From positions 57,784,001 to 57,848,000 of the forward strand of contig CM114272.1 of NCBI GenBank assembly GCA_050084515.1: a stretch of 64,000 nt of DNA. Reading direction: 5' to 3'. The notes beneath the pieces were generated by a model that saw only the letters and a program-made list of their open reading frames with translations, was not told where the DNA came from and ran no database searches. Positions within the stretch are counted from its first letter, which is position 1. Every line of letters begins with the position of its first letter. This stretch comes from Blasia pusilla (taxonomy: Eukaryota > Marchantiophyta > Marchantiopsida > Blasiales). Below are positions 21,905 through 33,654 of this stretch, piece by piece. A program made the translations under genes and the position numbers.

Positions 21905-22807
21905 TCACCTATTAGTCTCCGCAGGCAGAGGACGATTGAATCCACCCCTTCTATTCATGTACTGCCTCGGGGTTCGCTTCGTGGTCAGCTTCACAGCACT
22001 GTGATTGGCATCAGCAACATACTTCCCCTTAGTGGTGGTGAACCCACAAGGAATTCCCAATTTCTTCATGATCTCCTCCTCATTCGCTTGCTGGACTACA
22101 GGGGGAGCCGGGGACTGCACCGCCGGAGACGAATGCGACGCAAGCTCCGCATGCTGCTCATGCTCTCTCACTATCCCATCCACAAACTCTGCTACGATAG
22201 CTGCCCTTGCACCCTCTGCAGCAGTTAGGTCATCGTCCACCTTGTCAATTCCCACTTTCTTGTGGGGTTTCTCATAAGCAATGTGTTCGTCTCTGCCTCT
22301 CCCTTGCAATCTCGGCTCCTTCCGCGGTCCATCATGATCATCCGGCGTCGCCCTTTTTTGCTCCTGGCGAGGCGAGCGAGACCTCCCTCTTTCCCTGTCC
22401 CTATCCCTATCCCGATCTCTATCCCGATCCCGCTCTCTCTCCCTCTCTCTCTCCCTCTTCCTCCCTCTCTCTCGATCTCTGTCGCCTTCCCTCCCGCGCT
22501 CTCCTCGATCCCTCTCCTTCTCCCACTCCCGATCTCTATCGTGCCCTCGTTCATGTCCTCTTTCTCGCTCCCTCTCCCTCCCGCGGTCTCGATTGCTCCC
22601 AACCCATTCTCGCTCTCGCCTTCGCTCCACTTTCTGCGCAACCCTCGAGCCTCTCCGCGACGGGGAGCGACCATCTTCGCCATCGCTGTCCGGCGACACA
22701 GCGGGGCTCATCTCCTCGCGGTGCCTGCCACCACCACCACCATCCGTCGTCGAGTGGTGATGAAAAGCTCTGTGCATTTCGACGCTCTGCCTTTCTCGCC
22801 TCACCAC
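21905..22807 (-). CDS. SNRNP27: U4/U6.U5 tri-snRNP-associated 27-kDa protein
   Basis: The product is a component of the spliceosomal tri-snRNP in the nucleus and acts in pre-mRNA splicing. The C-terminal domain is diagnostic: EEEIMKKLGIPCGFTTTKGK, then QYMNRRGGFNRPL, ending 300 codons from the first ATG. This matches the family's MMKLMGFxxFDSTKGK...RQYMNRKGGFNRPL end. Upstream is a long RE/RD/RS-dipeptide region (about residues 60-150), as in family members, though longer than in the human protein. The gene appears to be a single coding exon. The first ATG is at 22807; the ATG at 22711 (MSPAVSPDSDGED, residue 33) gives a more natural acidic start and a 268-residue protein, and may be the true one. 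The RD/RE repeats make the opposite strand open as well; that frame is an artefact. Confidence 0.9.
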   Translation of the reverse strand: MVRRERQSVEMHRAFHHHSTTDGGGGGRHREEMSPAVSPDSDGEDGRSPSRRGSRVAQKVERRREREWVGSNRDRGRERERERGHERGHDRDREWEKERDRGERGREGDRDRERGRKRERERERERDRDRDRDRDRDRERGRSRSPRQEQKRATPDDHDGPRKEPRLQGRGRDEHIAYEKPHKKVGIDKVDDDLTAAEGARAAIVAEFVDGIVREHEQHAELASHSSPAVQSPAPPVVQQANEEEIMKKLGIPCGFTTTKGKYVADANHSAVKLTTKRTPRQYMNRRGGFNRPLPAETNR

Positions 22808-23070
22808 CAGCGATTCCGCGACGACGACGATTCCTCCCTGTCCGACTGACTACTGACTCTTCCTTCTCCTGCGGGAAGGGAAGAAGCAGCAGCGAATGCT
22901 CTCTGTCCCTGAGAGAGCAATACCCTCTCCTCTCCCCTCCGGCGTTCCGAGCCTCGATCGAGCACCTCACACGCGACAAGAAAGAAAGAATCAGTGGAGG
23001 GTTTAGTCTCTTCCCCGCGTCCCGAAGCCCGTAGATTGCCGCGGTTTCACATATAATGCGAAACCGCAAA
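22808..23070 (-). promoter_or_regulatory. Probable 5'UTR/promoter of the SNRNP27 gene
   Basis: A GC-rich stretch directly upstream of the start codons. No TATA box was identified. A small inverted repeat, GCGGTTTC (23040-23047) with GAAACCGC (23059-23066), lies at its upstream edge. The role is inferred from position. Confidence 0.35.
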
Positions 23071-25909
23071 TTGCGGGGAGTTCCAAAAGTTCAAGGCAGC
23101 TGGATTTGGTCCCGGCTCTACACAACCGAACCAGGAACCTTATCCACTAACCTACCAGCGTTTCTTGATGTTATGCAGGGGGCTTTGGTATTTAATTGCA
23201 AAATTACTTTTTAATTACTTGCCCGGGGTCTCGCAATCAATGCGATCCCGCGGTTGTTTATGACTTTCGGGATCATGAGGAAGCGGCTGTCACGACGGTT
23301 CAAAGCTTTCTACGGTGACTGCGGAACTTCTCCGTAACTGGTGTGGTGTGCGGCCCTTTGAGAAGAGTGGGGGAAAGTATTCTTTGTATTGTTTTGGATT
23401 GTTTTTAGAATAAATCAAAATATTTTGAAAAGAAATAGACGAAAAAATACTCCATACATGGAAAAACATAAATGGAGTACACACGAGAATATTACACGGA
23501 GTAACATGGGGGATGCTGATTTCTTATGCGGAACAACTTATTCTAATTACTTGGGGTTGGAGGGTTTCTCGGTAAAGTAGGGGTACGAAGACTAGACTCT
23601 CATCTCAGTATGGGAGGGGTTGGAGGCTTTCTCTTCTCAATATAGTAGGGGTTGGAGCCGCGTTAGCCTCCTCTCTTATGTTGGAATTGGGCGTAATTAG
23701 AATGAATCAAAAACTCTTATGAAACTAACATCTCTAAGCGCATCTTGAAGGTTGGAAGAGCTATAGAATAACTTGCATTATGCAGATTCTGCACTCGAAA
23801 TGCACTTCCAGTAGGGGTCGTAATTATTGCTTTCCCCCTCACGCTTTCATAAACTACAAGGAGAAAAAAAAAACAAGGAGAGCTTGTAAGGGCTCTAATT
23901 ATATATAAATTTGTACCGAGTTGCCTTTTTTTCTTAGCTCCCATAGTTTTTTCTTTTTCTAGGTTCATTTATTTATCGCAAGTGGGAAAGAGGAAGGACC
24001 TTGGTGGAAGTGGGGGAGGCCATATGGTTAGTATTAGGGACGGGTGGGATAGAGTATGTGAGCGCCTTTTTAGTGAATGTCGTGGTAGGTTTAGGGGTGA
24101 CTCGCATCCTAATATAGGGTCCAGCAGTCGAGAGATTTATCTCGAATCTCTTCGATATTGCGCTTGCTCGGATCATAACGCACTATGTACGTTCCACGTG
24201 GAGCTTATGATGTTGTGCGAGCAATGTCGTGTAATTGCGGTGATCGCCATCAACGCCAAAGGGGACACACTCCTTCAGAAAGGGTGATGCAAAGGCATTC
24301 CAAGATGCTTTGTGCGTTTTCCTTTATCTTGGATGTTTATGTTCCATTTGGAACATATCTAACATTTGTTTGGGGTCAATTTGAGATAGCTCATCCGTTT
24401 TAGCTTCTATCGGAGCTCTTACTCATGGACAATGTTTGTCATGTTAGGAGGAATTGCGATCAAGCTTTTACTGATTAGGATGCACTTGTATAGTTGGTAT
24501 GTTGAAAACGCACTTCAACTTTCTTCATTTCAGTATTCCTTTTTTATCTTACTTTCGAGAACTAACCTTGATTCATTCCTATGATATCATCATATGCCAC
24601 ACTCATACAAGGAGCAGCATGTGGAGCGGGATGCACGGATACGCAATGGTGGACCAAACATGCACTTGTGATGGATCCTCCTATTGAGGTCCAAGGGAGT
24701 ATGGAAAGGTCCAGCAGGAAGAGAACTGCTCACCAATTGCTATCAAGGATCAAATTAGCATTTGAAAGTGAGGAAGAGGAGAATATTGAGGCCAATGTGG
24801 ACCTCCACGTTGATACTCTGATCCGTGCAACATGTGCACTATTAGAGAGTCTAAAGCATAGTCATAGGAATGTGGTACCTAGCTTGTTCAATGGGTTCGT
24901 TCTAAGTACCACATCACTCAGCCGTCTTAAATATTCTAGTAGTCTTGCTTTTTGCCAATTAGAAACTTAGTTCTACATTCACAACCTTTGCAAGTTATCT
25001 ACATGTAAATTGCGTGTATATTGTGGCTTTCCTTACTACAAATTTGCCACAGTATACTCGCAATTTGCATGTACATGTATTGAATTTTATTGTATTGAAT
25101 GGCCTCAGGTACATATTTTATGCATCTCAAAGGTAATTTTCCATCTTGACTCATACCTTCACCGTCTTGTGATCGGTCCTACCACCAACATTAGTTAAGA
25201 TGGTGTCATTGCCCATCTTGACTTCTCTAGAGCCACTTTCCCATGACTTGGAACTTACATTAAGTCTCACCCCACCCGCCCATCTTGGCTCGTTCTAATT
25301 CTCTATGACTAATTCCACCCCTTTCTCCCAAGATTTATCTTCTTAAGGCACATGCCTATCTTGACCAGTGCTACCTCGGAACATAATTTGTAACCCTTTG
25401 GTCTCTCGGGTTGGTTCTCATACTTGATTGCATATCTTGGCCCTTCTTTGGAACATCACTTCGCCCATACTCATGACATTACAACTTCTTTTATGATTCA
25501 TGTGCTCATCTCAACCAATCTTGTATCGGCATGACTCTTACCATCTCCCTAGTCTTGTGATGGGCTATTCTACGTTTCTTCTTGGTGATTTCATCAAGGT
25601 AGATCCTCCTTTGATCCAAGATCACGAGTTCCCTCATAAGTCCTCCATAGCATGTCAATCCAAGACTATCTTTTTACGATAATAAAGTGGCATATTCATG
25701 TAGCTCATAATGGAAGAGATAAAAGATGGTGTATACTCTGCGTACTTGGAGGAAGTTCTAATGTTTTAATTGAAGAAGATATGCAACACATGGCATAATT
25801 ATTCATGATATTTTTTCGGATGTTTGTGATCTTTTGAATAAATAGTAGATAGTGTTTGATATCTTAATTATAAATATCATCATTTATGTTTCCTTGTACT
25901 TAAGGGGGG
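23070..25909. other. Intergenic stretch; two unexplained open frames
   Basis: Plus-strand frames at 23982-24287 (101 codons) and 24581-24970 (129 codons) have protein-like stretches; the latter contains KRTAHQLLSRIKLAFESEEE with an acidic follow-on. I cannot assign either to a family. They may be fragments of an old element. The rest shows no structure. Confidence 0.3.
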
Positions 25910-25914
25910 ATCAC

Positions 25915-26914
25915 TGTCGGGCCCCTACTCTCCTTGAACGTCAATCTTTGGTGTTGCGGAAGCGTACGTTCAGTAAGTCACGATCTCATGCCGATCTGCA
26001 CCCAAACACGCACTCTCGTTAGTCGGGTCTGGGCCAACCAGCGTTCCAACCCACCGAGTTCTCAACTAGGCGTCTCATCAAGCTCAACCTTCCTTAGTTC
26101 CTAGTTTCCAAAACACAGCAAGTCCTTCAAGACTTGGAACAGACTTCCTGGTTAGTCTAGGGATCTGAAACGGCACTCGCGCGCCTAGCGATCCCAACTG
26201 TTCAACAAACCTCGTGTGAGTTCCAAACTGAGACCCAAGTAATTGAGTCACGGGGTGAAATCCAAGAGGGATGTCTAAAATCACCTCAATAGACTTGGTG
26301 CAGGTTTTCCAACCCAACCCCCAAACTCGCGTTCCGTTCCATGCCCTTGAGCCGCCCCGCGGCGCCCAGAGTGGGGTTCGGGTTCCAAGCATTCTCGAAG
26401 ACCTTCCCCCTTACTAGTACTTCTGGGGTTCTCCAATAACGCCCCTTTTGAAAAAGGAGGGTCGGGCCCTTCATTGTGGCCCTCAACCCGACTCTACTTA
26501 CAATCGTTTATGGGTTGTTTCTCAGCCGCTGCTGAAGCGTTTGCAGAAATCTTTAGTGCGTTTGAACCGGCTTTCCATAATCTTTCTAACGCACCCTTAT
26601 TTAATCCAAACGCATCTTGGCGCTAAAAGTTATGGCCATAAATACAGTCGGAAACTCTCAAACGCTAATGGCGTTCCAAATCCGGATTCTTCCTTTGGCA
26701 ACCCACTTCCTAGACTCGACTTCTTTCAAGTCTCATTCCGCGTTTGGTCCAGGTTTCTCGGTCGCGACCACAACATCTAAAACACGGTGCCTCGCTCGCG
26801 TCTCGTCTCTTGTCTCCTCTTTGAGACTACTCCAACGCGCAAACCATCTTAGCGTGAGCCCGCTAATGTTCCAATGTTCCGCTTGGCACTCGTTTGGTCA
26901 TGAGGGTCGCGACA
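25915..26914 (-). repeat. Solo LTR of the younger Ty3/gypsy family, opposite orientation
   Basis: A 1000-bp unit reads TGTCGGGCCC...GGTCGCGACA on the plus strand and is the reverse-complement homologue of the solo LTR at 11885-12886. ATCAC flanks it at 25910-25914 and 26915-26919, a perfect 5-bp target-site duplication. No internal domain is attached. Confidence 0.92.
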
Positions 26915-26919
26915 ATCAC

Positions 26920-28560
26920 CCTTTGTAGAACAAGAACATAACATGATGTTCAAGTGCTAATTTTTGCATTCAAAAGATGAAAAGATATATCAAGTTCAAC
27001 ATGTTTCTATGAATTTTCCATATATAAGAATTAGGAATCATATGGTTCATGATTTATATGATTGGATAGATCATAATTATATGTTTATGTGAAAGAATCG
27101 TATTTCACATATGTTGTCGTTCTAATACACACAACACTATCTCTCAAATAAATATTGCTATCAAACACACATCAAGAGAGCGGAGTTATGGCCGTAATGT
27201 TGAGACTGGCACTACTAAATGAGAGTAGAGGTAGTTGCTATCCTACACTCCTACCTCCCCAGGTTCACTTTGGCACTAAAAAAACATTTAGTACCAATGT
27301 TACTTGTATTCATTCATGTTACACTTTGTGCTTAAAACAAAAAGATGCAATAAAAGATAATCCCATGCATAATTCCACTAATACTTGATCTCACTAGTTA
27401 TCAATCATAGCCCATTCTTACCTCGAGAGAATCAATGACCTTTAGATATGAATATAGTGTGTCCTTGGATATTAGATATCTAAAGTTGTGCCAAAAAGAT
27501 TTGTGCCCAACCATCAACATCGCAAATAGCTAAGTATATGACACCCAAACTAGCGAAGACTTAGGAAGCGAGTCATGATTGTGGGGCTAAGGAGGAAAGA
27601 CCTTGGTGTGATCCACCAAAGTTGCAACCTAGACCAGCTAGTGGTGAGACTAGGGAGGACGGCTAAACCAGCCACGGGACTAACATTAAGCAAGAGGCGC
27701 ACATATCTTATGACTAGCCTTGGGTGAGAAAGGGGTGTAACTACTCACGGGGACAAAGCCAAGGCGAGAAAGTTTTGAGATCTTAGAGCCAAGCGCCAAG
27801 TTAAGGGCGAGAAGCAAGGAACACTTGAGTAGTCAAGATGGGTGAGACACCATGAGACTAGTCACGAAATGCAAAGGGTGGCAAGACCACCATGAGACGC
27901 CATACCGAGAGTCAAGATAGATCCTAACTATAAGACATGAAATAAAGTTTTGAGCTCCCACATGCGTTTGGTAAGCCAAGAGTTTTTCAAGCTACAAGAA
28001 GCCTCCGCCAAGCCATCTTCATGGATAACTAGTCAAAAGTTGGTCCGCGGGTAATGAACTACGTTTAGGTTGAGGTAAAAAATTGAAGTGCTTGAGGGGA
28101 ATCATAGGGAAGTTGGGGTTCCCCAAAAGAAACCCATAAATAATAAAGGGGGGGTGGGGGGCACTCTCCCTCTCTATCCGCTCAAGCCCTTAAGTGAGAA
28201 ACTAATGGTGATGCGTGTTTGGTCGTATTTCAGGTTTGAGATAAGGGACACACCTTTAGGAAATAACTACCGTGCTCCACTTTAGGCAAGCGATTGGAGA
28301 GATTTTTGAAGGCTTCCTAGGAAATTGCTCTTAGACTTGACCCGATTGTATGGCAACATCTAATGGGGTAAACGGTTGATTTTGGGACAAAGTCTTCAAC
28401 TTGTAAAGCTTAAGGTTGGGAATGTTTCGAGGTGAAGCTGGAAAAGTCAAAAATATACAACTTAATAAAAACTTTATAAAATAATAATATATATATATAA
28501 CTCCAAATAGGCATTCCAAAATAAAGCAAATAAACATCGCTCTCAATCAATTATCATTGG
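26920..28560. other. Intergenic stretch without recognisable gene
   Basis: The block 27560-28000 has a monotonous, purine-rich composition with recurring phrases such as GACTAG and GAGAC that suggests old repeat sequence. No element ends or protein motifs were identified. Confidence 0.3.
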
Positions 28561-29100
28561 TCTCATCAACACCAATCTTCCCAACCTCTTGTAGGTTGTC
28601 CTACATACAAAAATGAACTCATGCATCCATTAAAATCCTTCGATCAATGAAATCAAAGTAAAAATGGACAATTCCACATCAACATATCCCATATCCATCC
28701 TCTCAATATGGAGGGAATTATGAGCACCCAATTTTATTACACAAAAAGCAAGATAGGTTTAAGGATAAATAAGAAGGATGGTTTGAAATCCAAATCCTCT
28801 CTTATACCCTTGAGAAGAGCCAAAAGGCTCTTTCTAAAAAAATAGCTTTCTTTTCATACATAGAAATTTGTGGTGACCCTTGAGCAACAATAGGTTACAC
28901 AAAAATAGAAAAGAAGGTGATTTGTTAGAAACGACACTCCTGAAGCAACGGACATGTTGTCAACCTCATCCGCCACATCAAGAAAAAGTTACAACCAACC
29001 CGCTCGTTGATCCTCTATGTTGACGACACGGTAGAACTCTTCATGTTAGCTAACTAAGTTGTGATATATCTAGTGTAAATAAGTTACCCCCTCTCAAAGT
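28560..29100 (-). repeat. LTR-like fragment related to 2591-3060
   Basis: On the minus strand this segment carries counterparts of the promoter-like part of the LTR near the left edge. They include an AGTGTCGTTTCTAA segment matching ACGTCGTTTCTGAA near 2709-2722, and AGAAAGAGCCTTTTGGCTCTTCTC (in two pieces) matching the AGAGAAGAGCC...GCTCTTCCC hairpin. A TATAAGAGAGGAT...AAACCATCCTTCTTAT order matches TATAAGGGAGGAAGAT...AAACCATCTTTCTTAT. Ends were not found. Confidence 0.45.
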
Positions 29101-29164
29101 GTCATTCTAGACTATGAGTAAAAAAATTATCCTCTCCCTTATTTCTACACATGATGCTCATTTA

Positions 29165-29209
29165 AAGAACCAATATGAAAACACTTTGTGTTTTCTAATA
29201 TTGGTTCTT
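29165..29209. repeat. 20-bp hairpin with one 2-nt bulge and TTT loop
   Basis: AAGAACCAATAT plus GAAAACAC (29165-29184) pairs with GTGTTTTC (29188-29195) and, after two unpaired bases, ATATTGGTTCTT (29198-29209). Confidence 0.85.
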
Positions 29210-30179
29210 CAAATGCCATATCACTAAAAGGACCTAAGTAGCATCACTATAAGAAAAGACACACTAAAGTGTCAATAGATGCATACATGAAGGTAAGCTC
29301 TCTAAGGTGGATGACGTGTGCACATATGTCACCTAATGGCTAGCATTTTATTGTAAACTCCTTAAAAGAATATTACCAAGTATCCCTCCAGATCTCAATA
29401 TTATATTCTCCTATGTTGCTAAAGGCGTAACCATAAATTTCTATGTATGAAAAGAAAAATCTTATATGCTTTTGCTTCAAAAGTATAAATTTTGAATTAC
29501 AAACTAGTCTTTATCATTAAACCAACAATAATTGGAGTCATAATCTCCATATTGGAAGTTGGGATGTGTGTAATGTCTTTTACGATAGATCGAAGGATTT
29601 TAATGGAGTGCCTTAAAGGGAATTGGAGGACAATCTCAAGAGGTTGAGGATAACATGTTGAGGTATTGGGTAACCTAAGAGAGCGGGTTTTTCCTTTATT
29701 TTGGCTCATTTGGAGTTATATAGAGAATATTATTAGTTTTGCAAAGTTTTTATTAAGAGTATAGTTGACTTTCCACTTTCAGAAGTTGCCCTTCACAAGT
29801 TAAAAGAAGTTTGTTCTTTTATAAGTTTACCCTTTAGATGTTGCCATACAACAAGTTATGAGCCAATGAGGTGACCTGCAAGGATAGGTTACCATGGAGA
29901 GAGCTTGGGAGAGGGAAGAGTGTCTACCAAAAGAAAAGGAGCTTTTGAGCTCATTCTTTCTTTGATGAACCTCTTGGTATGAAGCGGCACACTTATGGTC
30001 TTCCTTGCCTTGTGAGTAACCCAAACCTCTCATTTGGAGAATGGATTTGGTTTGACATGAGAGAGATAGAGTTTGTATGAGAGTTTCTAAGTGATCTTGA
30101 TCGAATTGGAGATAATTTAGTACACAATCGTCTTAGTGTTTATATGTCATGAGTGAGTACAATATCTCGTGTGTTTGTG

Positions 30180-30240
30180 CTTATAGTCGGTCATAGCAAT
30201 GTATGTTATGTAGCGACTTGCATGCGCACGATATGTGTAA
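30180..30240 (+). repeat. Short LTR-end-like sequence
   Basis: GCAATGTATGTTATGTAGC followed by GCATGCGCACGA resembles the end of the 149-bp repeats at 2442-2590 and 3060-3208. It is probably a remnant LTR end. Confidence 0.35.
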
Positions 30241-30299
30241 TGTGGAGAGATTGGGTTATCACCAACTCAACTCTTATTATTATATTTCCACTTTTATGG

Positions 30300-33000
30300 C
30301 CATGTATCATAATCTAATAGTCTACTTATTTTCATAAGTATGCTCTAAAATTACTTGTATGATGATTTGAATTTCATTTAACTATTTTAATCTTCTCCTT
30401 TCGCTTCCAAATCCCATTGGTATTCCTACTTGTAAGATGGAAATTATGGTATTAATTGGCATTATAGTTTTTATTTCATCAAATAATTTATTTTTATTAT
30501 GATTGTTCATACATCACCTTATTTTGAATATATGACACGAGGTTTATATCATAAGGATAACCATCGTAAAAAAAATATTAAATTTGTTTTTAGAATAACA
30601 CATTCTAATTGACTTCTTGAAAATTAAAATTATTTAAATTTGCATGGAAATTTTATTTTCGGGAAATATTTGGAAATTATGGCACTCTAGAGAAAACTTT
30701 GATCAACGATCTAGTCCCCAAAGTATGGTTAATGGAGTAGGAATTAAATTTAATCCAATCAAAATTAAATGGGAAAATTCATGCAAACGTGATGTATGCA
30801 CTTGAATTTATCTTTGCGAGAGACTGGAGACATTTTCATAACTCTCATAATTCATGGCCTCATCCATTATAAGACCAACACCTTAATCTAAACTTTTATC
30901 AACATTAGCACGGATACACATTAGATTTATTAACATCACATCTAATAGGAAATAACATATTTATTGGGGTAGACTATGTACGTTTAGGGTTAAGGGAAAC
31001 AACTACAAGCATACAAGTAAAATAAGAGTAAGGTAAAGTAAGAAATCCAAGCACCATCCATTCAAGATACCCAAAGACATAAAGTTTGTGAACACATCTT
31101 CTATTTTAAAACAAAATTGACCTCTTTGGGACAAAACTTCCATAATAATCACCCCCCTTTTTGGCATTAAGGCAAATTATTAGTAAATCCTTAATGATAA
31201 AAGAACATGCATGACTATTTATTTTTCTTTTGGAGGAAGGAAAATATGATGTTGAAAGACTATTTTAGAATAGTTCACCAAAAAAAAAAGAGGTGAATGA
31301 TGGTTTATTTTGGAGCCATTGGTTTCTTAATAGGAATTATATCATATAATGATGAAAAAAGAGAAACTTTTGTTGATAGAATATATTAGTACTGAAACAT
31401 ATGAATGTTGCTCCTTGTCTCTTATGTACTCCTCCACCTCTTCCCAATTTTTTCCGTTTTGTTCATGCCTCTCCCTTTTTTTTTCGTTTGGAAAACCCAC
31501 ACATCCTTGTCCCTCCTACTTCCTTATTTTGGTAAAAAAATTAAAGTTTAAGAGCATCTCTAGTTTATCCTACTCCAACCTTCCATCTCCTTATTTTATG
31601 AGGAAAAGTTGTTCCCTCATCCTTCTTAACTAATATTCACTCATCTTTCATTTTAAACTTCTTTTCTCCCCACATGGTCGATGTTAGGAGGAGTGAAGTT
31701 TATTTTCCAAACTCATACATATTCCACTGGCTAAAAAATAAATTCCATCTCCTTCCAATCAATTCATTAGAGAAGGATTTGATGAACTTCAAGCGTTTAT
31801 TTTTTAGATTTGCATCAAGTCAGCTTTTCATGCATTCTCTCTAAGGGAGGTTATGACACTCATTGAGTTGATATGCATTTATATTAAAGTATATAAGTGC
31901 AAGCATAGCTTATTGCAAATCCTTTTGTCCCCATTTATTCTTGCAAAATTATAGTCTCCCTCGCTTTGCACTTACGTCTTGGACTTACTCATCCTTCTCT
32001 TCTATGTGTGCTTACTTGTATATATGGGGAGCATATTATTGTAAAGGATATCTATATTCTCTAGTTTGCACGTGGGGGAGACCAAACAAACGAGCCATGA
32101 TGTGATTAGAGAGTCAATAACATTAATGGCTTGTAGTCTAGGGTACACTGTTGGGAAAGAGCAATTACATTTCTTACCTTCTACTACACAATAAACTTCT
32201 TGTTGATGAGTTAACCTAGTTATGTCATGAGTTGACTTTTGTCTATTGGATGACGCGGAGGTTGTTGATCCAACATGTTATGACTTGTGTGTTGGGTTGC
32301 ACATACTAAAGGCTCCGTAATTGATGGATCAACAAGAATCAAAAAGTTAAATAATGCGATGAGATGTACAACTGATGGATTTACTTTTTTTGGTATGGAA
32401 GTCTTTGGGCCTTTTGATATTTTTGTGAATACTTGTGTTCATCATTCCCTTGAAAATTATCAATTCACCTTTGTTAGAGTATTTATCTATTTGTTGTCAT
32501 TACTTATTATTGACAGTGCATCCTAGTGGCATAACATCGTGCTCAAGCATTTTCGTTGACACGTCGATCCGCAGCGGTTGGTGGCCACTAATCTCGTCGT
32601 CCATTCACCAATCATCAGCGTGCGTGCCGGGTTTGTTTTAAGTTATTAATCGTGTAGTTTGTTGAGTGGGTTTTTTTTGTGCGTTGTTTGTTTTCATTTT
32701 CTTTTTGCATTTCTTGCCTCCTTCCCCTCTTTGGATGTTGTTGATTTTCCTTCTTTCTTTTGAGGGTTATTTTTCTCATAAAGTGGGTATTATGTCTTTT
32801 ATGACCAGAAATTTGAAATAAAAACGAACGAAAATAAAGGAAAAATATCTTTTCGATTTAAGAAGACCGGGGCAGATTTTTCTCTTCTAAATGAGAAGAA
32901 GTTCTCATTCCTGAAATAATGAGATATGATTGGGGACTTTCCAAATGGAGAGTATGCCAACCATTAAACTGGTCAATTAAAAACCATTTCTAAATTTTTT
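30300..33000. other. AT-rich intergenic stretch without recognisable gene
   Basis: Long AT-rich DNA with no open frame of protein-like composition, no tRNA and no clear repeat ends. Confidence 0.4.
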
Positions 33001-33039
33001 TAAAACAAATCCTCTAGACATACACGTCACCCGTGTGTA

Positions 33040-33654
33040 CGTGGACTAAGCGAACCGATCGACCCGCGAGTAGCTCACTCCAAAGTTGACTCCCTAGGGA
33101 CCACTTCGCTCCCGAGGGGGAGGAGTGCTCGCGTGGCAGCGCCCTATCCTTCCTGACCGTCTCCAGCTCTGCTCTCTTGACAGGGCACAGCTGAGATGAA
33201 CGGTGCGATGTGCCCATGACAGAATCGGAAGGAATCATCGGATGAGTGGAACAAGGAGCGGGTGACCTGCATAGCAGTCACTACCACCGGTCGCCCTCCC
33301 TCGAGGAGGGACAGAAAGGTGCCGCGTGGCAGAGCCTCATTCCCGTCCGGTACGTTCGGTGGTGAGTCGCGGAGATAGCGGCGCGGGCGACCTGCTGAAC
33401 CGGGCGCCGTCCGGCTCCCGCGGAGGGGGCAGCGCCCGCGTGGCAGCGCCCTATCCTTTCTCTCTCTCTCTCTCCCGCTCTCTGTTCTCCGCGCAGCGCA
33501 GGGCAAGCTGAAATCGGATGAGGCGGCCCCTGCTCCGCAGAGAGGGAGGGGAGCGGCCCTTCCGTGCGTCCGTGTAAGCCCGCTCTCTCTTGACGAGCTT
33601 TCCTCAGAGCTTCAGTGGAGCTCGCGCAGGCGTGCGTGGGCGAGAAATTCAGCG
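33040..33654 (+). promoter_or_regulatory. GC-rich upstream region of TIC100 with a repeated module
   Basis: GCGTGGCAGCGCCCTATCCT occurs at 33131-33150 and 33438-33457, and a partial copy (GCGTGGCAG) at 33324-33332. Each is preceded by a G/A-rich run. Sequence around the copies is also shared: AGGGCACAGCTGAGATGA after the first and AGGGCAAGCTGAAATCGGATGA after the last. GGTGACCTGC at 33261-33270 resembles GGGCGACCTGC near 33387. A CT-rich leader (33460-33482) may be part of the 5'UTR. A regulatory role is inferred from position. Confidence 0.55.

Noticed and set aside
22207-23034. 275-codon open frame on the plus strand
   Set aside because: It is antisense to the RE/RD-repeat region of SNRNP27; the Arg/Glu/Asp codon repeats keep the opposite strand open. 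The C-terminal domain match fixes the minus strand as coding.
25140-28000. Possible large inverted repeat between about 25150-25480 and 27560-27900
   Set aside because: Both contain CATCTTGAC/GTCAAGATG and similar phrases in opposite orientation, but I could not align them over a useful length by eye.
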